The translations under genes were made by a program, and so were the position numbers. From Multifurca ochricompacta (Eukaryota; Basidiomycota; Agaricomycetes; Russulales; Russulaceae), in assembly GCA_022496185.1 (NCBI GenBank), contig WTXG01000454.1, positions 1-21,580 of the forward strand: 21,580 nt of DNA, given 5' to 3'. Below the pieces are notes generated by a model that was not told the DNA's origin, searched no databases, and was given only the letters and a program-made list of their open reading frames with translations. Positions 7,771 through 16,698 of the stretch are shown piece by piece. Numbering within the stretch: position 1 is the stretch's first letter; each line of letters opens with the position of its first letter.

Positions 7771-10700
7771 CTAAATACCCTGCCTCATTTTCCAAAAAAG
7801 AAGGTCCAAATTGGCTTTACTATATTTCTCCCTCTCTGTGTCTTGCATTTGTTGAAATGCACTCATTGCCTCTTCAAACATGGCCTTGGCTTTTCCAAAC
7901 TCATTGCTCTCTGTGTATAGCCTCCCCAGCCCATCTAGAGCACACCCTAGACCTGAACCATTATTGGCAGCCCTACAAAGCTCAATAGCTTTTTGAAATG
8001 AGGCCTCTGCTTCATTTAATTTATGCTGCCCTAGGTATGTTTCCCCAAGGCTGCTATAACAAGCACCCTGGCCCAAAATATTATTTGCAAGTTTGTGAAG
8101 ATCCAAGGCTGACTGGAGTGCAGATATTGCTTCAGTAAATTTGTTCTGCCTTATATATATGTCTCCAAGTCCAACATAATCATTTCCTTGACTAATTACA
8201 TTGTTTCCAGCTTTATCAATCTCCAGGGCCTGCTGATATGAGGCTTCTGCTTCATTTAACTTGCCCAATTGTACATATGTGTCTGCAAGCCCAGCATATG
8301 CACTTGCTTGATCCATGCTGCTATTGGCAACTCTGGCAAACTGTGAAGCTTTGAGATATGATGCTTCTGCCTCAGTGTATTTTCCCAGGTGCAGATATAT
8401 GCCCCCAAGTCCATAGTGGCCCTTTCCCTGGCCCAAATGATCATTTGCTGCTTCATACAACCTCAAAGCCCTCTGAAATGAAGCTTCAGCTTCATTATGT
8501 GCACCTTGGCTTAAGTAAATTGTTCCCAGTTCCCTCAGAATTTGGGCAAGATGATCATTGCCTCCAGATGAGGAGCACAGCCTTTCAGCTTCTTGCAATT
8601 TCTCTTTTGCATTATTCAAGTCATCTGCATACATATACAAAGAAGCCCATTTTTGAATACATTTTATCAACAATGATGTGGACCCATGATTTTCTTGTAG
8701 AAATTGAACAGCCTTGGCTATCAATTTGTCAGAGAGGTCTCCAATGTTTCTATGCAGCTCTGTAAATGAGAGAATAGCATTAATAAGCTTTTGATGATTT
8801 TCATAGTTTGATTCCAAGAGACCAAGGAGTATAGCCTTTGTGTTATTCACTTCTAATACCATTTCAGCATACTGCTGAGGCTCTGCATACCATGAACTGA
8901 TGGAAGCCAGTGTGAGATAATAGTCCTCCAAGGACACCTTGTACCTTGATGAGGTCAAGTCATGATAGTTGCAAAAATGCCTGATTATTGGATGTGGATG
9001 ATATCTTTCCCCACTCAAGTTTATCAGCCCACACTGCTGAAGCACTTGAAGACACATGACAATTTCTATATCCCCAAGAATGCCATGGAATTTGTCCAAT
9101 TGCTGCATATGCATCCCATCAGGAAGTGTGCTAAGAACTCCAAGTAAATCCTTGGCCCTTGGGTTAGCCTTCATCCTTCCACTATCAATGGATAGTTGGA
9201 TTGAGTACTCCATATTTGACAGTCTATGTCTCTGACCCCATTGGATAACCTTTGTCTGCTTTGAATTCCATTCCTTCCACAATAATGCAGGTGGGGTTGT
9301 TTGTGCAAGATGGGCCAATAGATTAACAGCAAGAGGAACATAGTCCACAGCTTTCATAAGTTCTTCTGCATGATCATCATAAACATCTGTAACATGCACC
9401 CAGATCTCTTTGGCAGCATGATGATCCAGTGTCTGCAATGGTGCCAGCAGTGGTCTTGTCCACTGTGTCTCTGATGGCCTCTCTGTGCCCCGCATGGTGA
9501 TCAGCACTGTGACACGGCGAAGTTCTGTGACACTAGATAACAGCTCCTCAACAGAGTGCCTTGTGTCCCCAGCCTGATCCCAAGGTGATTCAAAGTTGTC
9601 AAAATAGATGATGCATTCCTTTGCTTCAAGTGAGGTATGGATCCGGGACCAGAGGGAATCTGAAGAACCCTTTAAGACACCGAGCACCTTTCCAAGTTCG
9701 ATCAAGAGAGCCCCAGAGGACGAAATGGACTCGCAGGCAACAAAGTACCTAGAGAGGCCATAATATTCCTTCACACGATCATGAGTGAGGACGGCATTGG
9801 CCAGGGTGGTTTTTCCATATCCACCAGGGCCAAGGATGGCGATGCGGGCGGGATGAGATCCGATGTTGGTGAAAATCATGTGGATGATCTGAGCAAGCTC
9901 AGCACCACGCCCAAAAAATATCTGGGGTGTGCGCGGCTTCGTTGGCATGGATCTGTATGACCAGTCAGCCCGCACATAGAGACGCGGTATGTCCGAGAGG
10001 CACTTACGTGGTAGCCTCGGTCGGGGTAGGATGGGTAACCTATCGAAACGGTCCATCAAAATGCGCATGAGATGTAACTATAAGTCACATACTGTGGTAT
10101 TGCGCTCCATAACAATCTGGGCAAACCTCGAATCTAAGGCCATCTTCGCCTATAAACCGAGAACACAGGTGAATGGTAAAGATAAATGAATGAATTCAAT
10201 ACCATGACTGACCTGGAAAGTTTGAAGCACATTCGACAACTTGGCATCATATTGCTTGACGGTCTGAAGCATGTCTGCACGTAGGATGACCCTCGTGATG
10301 CGTCCGGTCTGCGCACATTCCTTCAACGCAGCTTCGATTCCATCTAGTTCACTTTCCCGCCAATCAGGTCATGACAAAATACAAATGCAGAACCTACGTG
10401 CGGATGGACAGTAATATAGTGCGCAGGCCAGCCGGGAGGTCTTCTTCCTTCAGGTTGTGGTTTTGGCAGGACTCTCCCACATTGACAACGATATTGGCCA
10501 CACTGGTGAGCTTTTGCATGACTGCCTCCCAATCACCCTTGAACTGTTTCACTTCCTGTTCACGGGTTTATAAGCATTTAAGATAAATATGAGGGAGGAA
10601 TTAGGGACATACGCCTCGCATCTGGAGTGCCAGTAGGAGGAGGCCTGCGATGGGGCCGATAAAAGGGACGTTGGTCGCGAGAGCACTCCCCTCCTTGAGA

Positions 10701-10929
10701 AGAGCGAGGGAAGTCTGTATCGCAGTCGTCGCAACAACTGTGGGTCCGCCGATTGACCCCGATGGGACGGGAGCAGTATCACCAGTTGCTGGTACCAGAA
10801 GTCAGTCAGGAAAGTTGAAAGAAAGAAGAGGGTTGGAGTTGTCTAAGACTCACGAGCTGAGGACTTGTCCCTAGAAGACGGAAAGATCTTCTGGAAGGAT
10901 TTTCTGAATGAAAATGATTTGGATTGCAT
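7771..10929 (-). CDS. NLR/STAND protein: MLKL/HeLo-like N-terminus, NB-ARC, TPR (7 exons, 939 aa)
   Basis: Exons on the minus strand: 10854-10929, 10613-10788, 10398-10555, 10213-10351, 10093-10149, 10008-10039, 7771-9952. The introns are 46-65 nt with GT..AG ends, all phases agree and the sum is 2820 nt. Residues 1-200 are helical, with a hydrophobic hairpin (NVPFIGPIAGLLLLAL) like the MLKL/HeLo-type death domains of fungal NLRs. A Pro/Thr linker follows (residues about 204-225). NB-ARC: Walker A GPGGYGKTT at 254-262, Walker B-like IIYFDNFE with Asp331, sensor-like TMRGTERP, GLPL-like VPLAVNLLA, and HPHPIIRHFC where the MHD motif belongs. TPRs fill about 657-925 in 40-residue units. Such proteins act in non-self recognition and regulated cell death; the ligand is unknown. 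The Met at 10066-10068 is not the start: choosing it would lose the N-terminus and read two introns. The weakest splice choice is intron 3 (10352-10397, acceptor AAAG). Confidence 0.85.
7830..8620 (-). repeat. 120-bp tandem coding repeats (TPR array)
   Basis: Five to six units with a 120-bp period encode 40-residue TPRs of the pattern LGxIYxxxGKxxEAEASFQxAL. The DNA itself is visibly repetitive (GCTTCTGCTTCATTTAA-like words at about 8005, 8245 and 8360). Such arrays in NLRs change unit number by unequal exchange; the units here have diverged too far to be recent duplicates. Confidence 0.85.
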
Positions 10930-11195
10930 GTTTTTTATTTGTGTGTAGCAGATGATGGTTTAGCACTGAAGTGGACAAGGTGCTGACGCTGGGAAACTAC
11001 CAGAACCGGGCCGGATGCCGGGTGCAGGAACCCGTTGCGCGAGAGCAATCATTGCGATGTTCATTGATTGATCAATTCCAATCCCACACTCACAAATCCA
11101 TAATTGGCTATAGGGGCATTGAACCATGAGCATGAGAATAAAATTGACGCCATTCATATCTGTTCATCATCATCTCCCTCTCTTCTCTCTTCTAA
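10930..11195. promoter_or_regulatory. Divergent promoter between NLR and SDR genes
   Basis: 266 bp separate the two start codons. On the plus side there is a CT-rich tract just before the ATG (TCTCCCTCTCTTCTC), typical of fungal core promoters, plus CCAAT-type boxes (CCAAT about 11078; ATTGG about 11102). ATTGATCAAT at 11067-11076 is a 10-bp palindrome. No TATA box is evident. Confidence 0.5.
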
Positions 11196-12440
11196 ATGGT
11201 CGTTGCTGTTTCCCCCCCGGCTAAAGTCCTCGTCACAGGCGCGAATGGTTATCTCGCCGTCTGGGTCGTCAAGAAATACCTGGAAGCTGGGTATGCCGTG
11301 CGCGGAACTGTCCGTTCCTTGGCCAAAAGCGCCTTCCTCAAAGATCGATTTGCCCATTATGGTGACCGCTTCGAGCTTGTCGTGGTCGAGGACATCACCA
11401 AGGACGGTGCCTTTGACGAAGCCGTCAAGGGTGTTGATGCTATCGCACACACAGCGTCTCCATTTCACTACAAGGCTACTGATCCAGATGGTCTGGTCTT
11501 TCTGTTTTTATCTTCCGGAGTGTGGCTCTTGTTGACGTGCAATACGTCCATTACCTCTCAGAGCTCATTATCCCTGCCGTGCGTGGAACAACATCAATCC
11601 TGAACTCGACCTTGAAGCACGGAAATGCTGTGAAGCGTTTGGTTCTCACGTCTTCGGTGGCTGCCGTCCGCGAGGAGGTCACGACACCGCGAGTCTTCAA
11701 CGAGACGACTTGGAACAACTCCGCGATGGAGGCGGTCAAGACGAAAGGCTCTACGGTTGGGCCGGTGACAATATACTTGGCATCGAAGACCCTCGCAGAA
11801 AAGGCCGCATGGGATTTTGTGGCCACTCATAAGTCTGAGATCTCGTGGGATCTCGTCGTCATCAACCCCCCGTATGTCTTCGGGGTGCGTCTATGCGATA
11901 TATATCTCGTTTTATCGGTAACTGATTCCCCGCGCGGGCTTGTTTATAGCCCTCTCTCAGTCCCGCGCCGACAGTTGACGACATTAACACGTCTCAGCGT
12001 GAAGTATACGACACACTCTCGGGTGCGAGGACCAGCACACAATTGCGGAATCAGGGAAATTGGGTGCATGTGGCCGTCGCCGCGGAGGCACATGTGCGCG
12101 CGACGCATGTAGCAGCTGCGGGTGGTGAACGGATCATTGTCACATCTGGCCCTTTCTTCTACCAAGACCTCCGTGAGTCATTGTTTCGGCCCGTTCCCAC
12201 AGGTCCGTGTCATCATGGAGCTAACACTTCTCGCAAGTGGACGCTGCGGCTGAGCTCGGCATCCCAAATGTACCACGTGGAGAGCCGGGATTAACGAAGG
12301 ACATACCGATAATCATCAATCTTGAGACGAATAAAGCAAAGGAGTTGCTCGGACTGACGTCGGAAACGCCTCTGAAGGATCTTGTTGAAGAATCAGTCAA
12401 GGACTTCAAAGAGCGTGGCTATCCTGGATTTATAGTATAG
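11196..12440 (+). CDS. NAD(P)-dependent extended SDR, reductase/epimerase family (4 exons, 347 aa)
   Basis: Exons 11196-11490, 11562-11884, 11950-12172, 12238-12440; introns of 71, 65 and 65 nt; total 1044 nt, in frame. The N-terminal Rossmann motif is TGANGYLA (residues 14-21), with Ala in place of the last Gly. Catalytic residues are Ser129/130 (VLTSSVAAV) and Y170xxxK174 (YLASK). NPPYVFG and the later GGERIIVTSGPFFYQDL stretch fit the dihydroflavonol-reductase/Gre2 methylglyoxal-reductase group of cytosolic NADPH-dependent aldehyde/ketone reductases. The length matches the family (about 340). The substrate cannot be told. The first intron has an unusual donor (GTCTGG), but only this choice keeps the frame and conserved sequence. 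CpG is common, unlike in the neighbouring repeats. It is divergently paired with the NLR gene; no functional link is evident. Confidence 0.9.
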
Positions 12441-12776
12441 GGATCGGTAATGGTGATGACCAGAGAGTTTCAGTAAGAAGGCAATATCAGTTGTTCCTTG
12501 TCAATTCTTAGTTGGAATGCCAAAAGTTTGGTTTTTCTAAGTGTGTGCTTGATCATATCATCACCAGCCTCCAGCTTAATCAGGACTTCTTTAACCAACA
12601 AGGTGAGATAGATAGTAGTATTGTAGTATCTAAAGTACAAGCTGACAAAAATACAGCTGTGAAAGGTAGATAGTGGATAGGTTCAGTTGTTGTGGTCAAA
12701 ACTGATATATTAATTAGCATCTTTAATTATGTAGATAGTGGATAGGCTATTACTAAGTGTTAGCTAACTACAATAA
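12441..12776. other. Intergenic spacer after SDR gene
   Basis: No gene is seen. A perfect 16-bp direct repeat GTAGATAGTGGATAGG occurs at 12666-12681 and 12731-12746, 65 bp apart, in AT-rich sequence. The SDR transcript end is presumably here but no clear signal was recognised. Confidence 0.5.
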
Positions 12777-12847
12777 TGTTACGACCCCACTCTTTTTCCC
12801 TGACCCTTCTCTGATGCCTCACCCCTGTCTGACCTGCTAGTGGTTCT
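12777..12847 (+). repeat. LTR-C-like 5' fragment
   Basis: TGTTACGACCCCACTC followed by TTTTTCCCTGACCC resembles the first ~45 bp of LTR-C at 13098. It ends where LTR-A of gypsy copy 2 starts (12848), so copy 2 probably inserted into an LTR-C relative; GTTCT (12843-12847) is the candidate duplication. The alternative is that LTR-A itself starts at 12777. Confidence 0.45.
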
Positions 12848-13504
12848 TGTTATGACCCTTACTGAGTGACCCTCTTTTCTTCACTCTCCCCAATGACAAT
12901 CCTACTCTCCCCCCTATGCTGCACTTCATGATTATGTCTCCTTCCTGGGATCCATCACATGCTTTGCTCCCTTCCCTGTGATTACCTTTGTACTTATTTA
13001 CTTCACTTTGCTTATGATTGCTTCCTTATCTCTTATCTTTATGACTGGACACTTACTTAATCCCCTATCAGAAGCCAGGCTTTATGCCCTCCACTTTTGT
13101 TACAACCCTACTCTTTTTCCTGACCCTGCACACCATGCCTTATTCTTTGCACCATCCGTGACTTTCCCCTTCTCTGGACCACTCCCTGATGCCCTTGGTA
13201 TGCTGCCTTGGGACCTTCCTGATGCCTGTGGCCTGTGTGCCCAGGACCTTACCCTGATGCCTGTGACCTGCTGCTCACAGGACCAACCTCCCTTGCCACC
13301 ATTTACACCTAACCTGATGGTAGTTCTGCTGCTACACTGTTGGATATACACCACCCTTCCTTGCTGCCTTGGCTTATGCCTTGGCCACTGCTCCTGACCC
13401 TGTCCCTGTGCTTGACACCCATAGGAACCCCTGACATTGTCCCTGCCAATCTGACCAGTCCAGACAACTAGACGACTTTGGCTTGTACTTGACCCTCTAC
13501 CAGT

Positions 13505-13579
13505 CATGTGACTCCTGGCCATGTGACCCTTGGCCATGTGATCCTTGACCATGTGACTTTGGACCATGTGATCCCTGAC
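13505..13579 (+). repeat. 15-bp minisatellite with CATGTGA core in LTR-C
   Basis: Five head-to-tail units of exactly 15 bp start at 13505, 13520, 13535, 13550 and 13565, each CATGTGA + YYYYKGRC-like. The invariant part is the E-box CATGTG; the other half varies. It lies about 320 bp upstream of the LTR TATA box. Confidence 0.85.
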
Positions 13580-13662
13580 CCTGATCACAGCATCTTCATC
13601 TGATCATTTACCCCTTTCTGATCACATGGCCCATCTGGCTTATCATTCGCTTCTCTGATTCC

Positions 13663-13779
13663 TGTGGGAGTATTCCCACATCCACCCTGACTCCTGTGGG
13701 ACCTGTTATCTCCCCATTTACCCCTGACCCTGGTGGGAATCCTCCCACACTGATATGACTCCTGTGGGGCTGTCCCACA
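13663..13779. promoter_or_regulatory. Three GTGGGA/TCCCAC palindromes in LTR-C
   Basis: TGTGGGA-GTAT-TCCCACA (13663-13680), GTGGGA-ATCC-TCCCAC (13733-13748) and TGTGGG-GCTGT-CCCACA (13763-13779). The arms are conserved while the spacers differ, as expected for dimeric binding sites for a zinc-finger regulator. They stand 120-240 bp upstream of the TATA box. Confidence 0.55.
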
Positions 13780-13899
13780 TGATTATGCTTCTGATAAGGC
13801 TTATCCTTATCATGGACTATATTTGACATCTTATCTGCTATTGGATGATAAGGACTCTGACCCTGTTCCTGATTAGCTACAAACCAGATCCCCATACAG

Positions 13900-13907
13900 T
13901 ATATAAG
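13900..13907 (+). promoter_or_regulatory. TATA box of LTR-C
   Basis: TATATAAG followed by GACCCTGTAGAC; the same box and similar spacing occur in LTR-A and LTR-B. Confidence 0.6.
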
Positions 13908-14251
13908 ACCCTGTAGACAGTTTGTACAACCCTAGATTTGACCTCTTGTGCCTTCAGCCTAGAAGTCTTGAACCCCAATACATCAGAGACCTTTTTCCCC
14001 TTCCTTTGCGCCTTTGTGATCCCTGCAGGGAACCCCATTGCCTCTGGCAATGGGTGTGTACCCTTCCCTTTGAACCCCTTGCCATCTCCTAGGGCTCCAG
14101 TGTGCTCAGTGTGTTTCCGGCACAGCAACTGGACCCTGTCCCCACTTAACAGCCTTAGGGGATTAGCTCCCTCTGGCTGACTCATCCCGTCTCTCTCTGT
14201 GCTTGGTTATAGCACCAACCCTTAATCTGTTCCAAGGCTAGACAGTAGCCT

Positions 14252-14279
14252 GGAGCCTAGCCTTACCAAGCTAGGCTCC
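14252..14279 (+). other. 10-bp hairpin near the 3' end of LTR-C
   Basis: GGAGCCTAGC and GCTAGGCTCC form a perfect stem around an 8-nt loop, about 70 bp before the LTR end. If transcribed it would be an RNA hairpin in U5. Confidence 0.6.
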
Positions 14280-14411
14280 TGGCTGAGGCAATGGACCCGC
14301 ATCGATCCGTGCATGTTGCACACAGAACGCCCTGCTGAGTGTAACAACTTTCAGATATTTGGGCCCACTTGACTCTGTGATTCTTATCTCATAGACGCCC
14401 ACTGAATTATG

Positions 14412-14419
14412 TATATAAG
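14412..14419 (+). promoter_or_regulatory. TATA box of LTR-A (copy 2)
   Basis: TATATAAG after AATTATG, about 135 bp before the LTR end; conserved in copy 1. Confidence 0.6.
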
Positions 14420-15908
14420 TCCACTGTAGCTACACTGTAGACCTCAGACTCGACTTATTGAATACATCAGTGTTTGTCTTCTGGACATCCCCTTTTGATC
14501 CTTGACTCATCTGTCTCAGTGCTTCTGGCACTCTTCCGCTCAACATTGTCTTAGGGAACAGCCCCCTTGACTTTGACTCATCCCACTTAACTCCAAGAGG
14601 CCTTATTGGTTTCTTATCTGATCATGAACAACACACTGTCACACAAGTTGTGTGGAACATCCTGCACTGGACATAACATCAAGTTGAGTCTCTCACAGTG
14701 GCTTTCAGCCACAGTCAGACCCTCTTCAGAGAAGAACTTATCGAACATAGAGACAAGGATAACCTTTCACAACAAGTACTTGGCTCTGCCACCTGGAAAG
14801 ACTTTGAATCCGAGTTTGGATACTATGTCTATCATGATGGAAGATACCAACCAGTAGAATACAATGACGAGAAGAGAGTTTGGTATCGAATCCGATACTC
14901 AGATAGCTGACACTCTTGGGTCACTACAGGACCTGCCCCACCTGAATTTGGACTAGGACTGTGGAGAGAAAATCCCCTGGCCATTGTCACGGACTCTGAA
15001 CCAGAAGAGTACATAGAAGAAAGTAGCAAAGACGCACTGGTATTGGCATCAGCCACAGCCCTGGTTGCACCTGCAGTTGTCATGATCAGAGCCCCTGCTT
15101 TGACAACTCCCCAGATATCCATACAATCCACCAACACAGTCACCCCATTCTATCAAAATATGTTGACCATCACCACCCAACTCCCAGACCCAGCCCCTCC
15201 AGCTCCACCAGTCACACCACCAAACATTCCTCCCCCCTCAGGACACCTGTCAGGCGTGCTGCCCCAGATGTTCACAGGGGATTGTTCACAAAGCAAAAAG
15301 TTTATGCTGGAGTTCATGACATTCAAAAACTTCAACCATGATGTCCCCCAGATAATCAACCCCTTCCAACGTGCCAATCTCTTCCTTTCCTTGATTCGAG
15401 GGGATGCAGTGGATGACTGGACCATGGAGCAGCTGGAGTGGCTAAACAAACAAGTGGAAAGTGGACATTGTACCACTAGTGAAGGTCTCTGGGAAACCAT
15501 TGCCCAGCAGTTTAAAGATGCTTTTACAGATGGGCAGGCCAAGCAGAAGGCAGCTTGTGAGTTGAAGTCCCTGAAGATGGAGAAAGGGGATTTGGATGCC
15601 TATGTGGCAAAATTCAGAAGCCTGGCCAATAGAGCAGGATATGATACAGATGAGGAAGTGACATTAGATCTCTTCTCTCAAGGGTTGCCCAACCCATTGG
15701 TCAAGAATATCATCCAGTTCCACCACCCTCAGGACTGGGGTACTTGGGTCAATGCTGCCTGATGACAGCAACAAGACTACCTCAACTTTCAAACCCACTT
15801 TGGAGTCAATACAAAGAAAGGAAAGACCTGAGACCAGTGGAAAGCAGCATTTGGGGTCAAACCAACACAGAGAGATCCAAATGCCATGGATACCTCAGCA
15901 GACAGAAC

Positions 15909-16410
15909 TAGTGATGTTCCGGCCCGGCTTGGCCCAAAAGCCGCAGCTTTGGCTCGGCCTGAGGTGGCTCTGGCTTTCCTGAAGTCTGGGCCAAGCCAAA
16001 GCCGCCACAGACGGCTTGGCCCTGGCCCAGCTTGGCCCAAGCCACGGCTTTTGGCAGAGAGAATTTTATGACATATAACCAGTAGTTATAGTTCAGCTAA
16101 TCCAAATCTGACTTAGTGTGTTACATATTGCAAAGCTATATTGAAGAAAAAGTTTGAAATGCCGTGATAAACATGATCACGTGACCCAAATCAACCACTT
16201 TGTGATCAGATTTCTACTGATTTTGACGATTGCTATTGCACTTGTATGTACTGTTGAAAGCCGCGGCCTGAGCCAGCGGCTTTGGCTTTTAGTTTCTCTG
16301 AGCCGGGCCAAAGCCCTTGCTGGGCCATCACAACGGCCTGGCTTGGCCCGGCCCAAACAGGCCCGGCTTGGCCTGGCTTCCGGCTTTGAGCCAGGCCAGG
16401 CACATCACTA
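15909..16410 (+). mobile_element. hAT-type MITE, complete 502-bp copy in gag
   Basis: Termini TAGTGATGTTCCGGCC and (reverse complement of the right end) TAGTGATGTGCCTGGCC; perfect 8-bp duplications GACAGAAC at 15901-15908 and 16411-16418. About 150 bp at each end is packed with GGCC, CTTGGCC and AAAGCC words in both orientations, resembling the subterminal transposase-binding repeats of hAT elements. The AT-rich middle has no frame of note. It is far richer in CpG than the 7344-7654 copy, so it is probably the younger insertion. Confidence 0.95.
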
Positions 16411-16691
16411 GACAGAACCAAGGCCTGAGCCATGCTTACAGAAGATGAGTGGCAGACATTGATGAAGGAAGGAAGATGCTTCCACTGTAAAGCACAAGGA
16501 CACATGTCCTGAGACTGTCCCAAGAAGGGAACGCATGTTGCCAGCACAACTACCACACCTACCACCCCTATCCAGAACAACCCACCCACTGTCAACAAGC
16601 GAACCAAAGAAGAAAAAGCCCAAGACATATGGGCTAACATGATGAAAGAAAGCAAGGAAGTGCACACCATCTTAGTTGAGAAGGCATTTGC

Positions 16692-16698
16692 AAAAAAG
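16692..16698 (+). other. Candidate -1 frameshift site (A AAA AAG) between gag and pol
   Basis: In the gag frame the codons are GCA AAA AAG GAT TTT TGA (stop 16705-16707). The protease frame, read back from DSGAT (16839-16853), joins at GGA TTT TTG, which is exactly one base back. A AAA AAG fits the X XXY YYZ slippery rule. Copy 1 has AAAGAAGG here, which does not fit, so either copy 1 lost the site or the heptamer is a chance mutation in copy 2. Confidence 0.45.

Larger units (their letters stand above)
13098..14346 (+). mobile_element. Solo LTR-C (1249 bp) inside LTR-A of gypsy copy 2
   Basis: Starts TGTTACAACCC and ends GTGTAACA, with TGTTAC/GTAACA inverted tips. It is flanked by perfect 5-bp duplications ACTTT (13093-13097 and 14347-14351), and excision restores the LTR-A sequence seen in copy 1. 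TATATAAG at 13900-13907 splits it into about 800 bp of U3 and 440 bp of R-U5. It has no coding capacity; the 162-codon minus-strand frame inside is a by-product of the 15-bp repeats. Whether it is gypsy or copia cannot be told. Confidence 0.92.
12848..14545 (+). repeat. LTR-A, 5' LTR of gypsy copy 2, split by LTR-C
   Basis: TGTTATGACCC (12848) to CTCAACA (14545). Without the LTR-C insert and one duplication it is 444 bp and collinear with the copy 1 LTR, including the TATA box and GTAGACCTCAGACT downstream of it. Confidence 0.85.

Noticed and set aside
9953..10068. Start of the NLR protein at the Met at 10066-10068
   Set aside because: It would read through two segments with good donor and acceptor sites (10040-10092, 9953-10007) and lose a conserved-looking helical N-terminus; the spliced model joins in frame.
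10134..10782. Several 60-77-codon frames over the NLR 5' region
   Set aside because: They cross the introns in wrong frames and are shadows of exons 2-5.
12777..12847. LTR-A of copy 2 starting at TGTTACGACCC (12777)
   Set aside because: The matching copy 1 LTR begins at TGTTATGACCC, and taking that start gives 444 and 445 bp in the two copies; the extra 71 bp resemble LTR-C. Not fully excluded.
13505..13579. CRISPR-like regular repeats
   Set aside because: Units of 15 bp without spacers in a eukaryotic LTR; a minisatellite, not CRISPR.
13100..13588. 162-codon minus-strand frame in LTR-C with a His/Met-rich five-residue period
   Set aside because: The period is the translation of the 15-bp minisatellite; a multiple-of-three repeat keeps any frame open. 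It lies within an LTR and has no start context.
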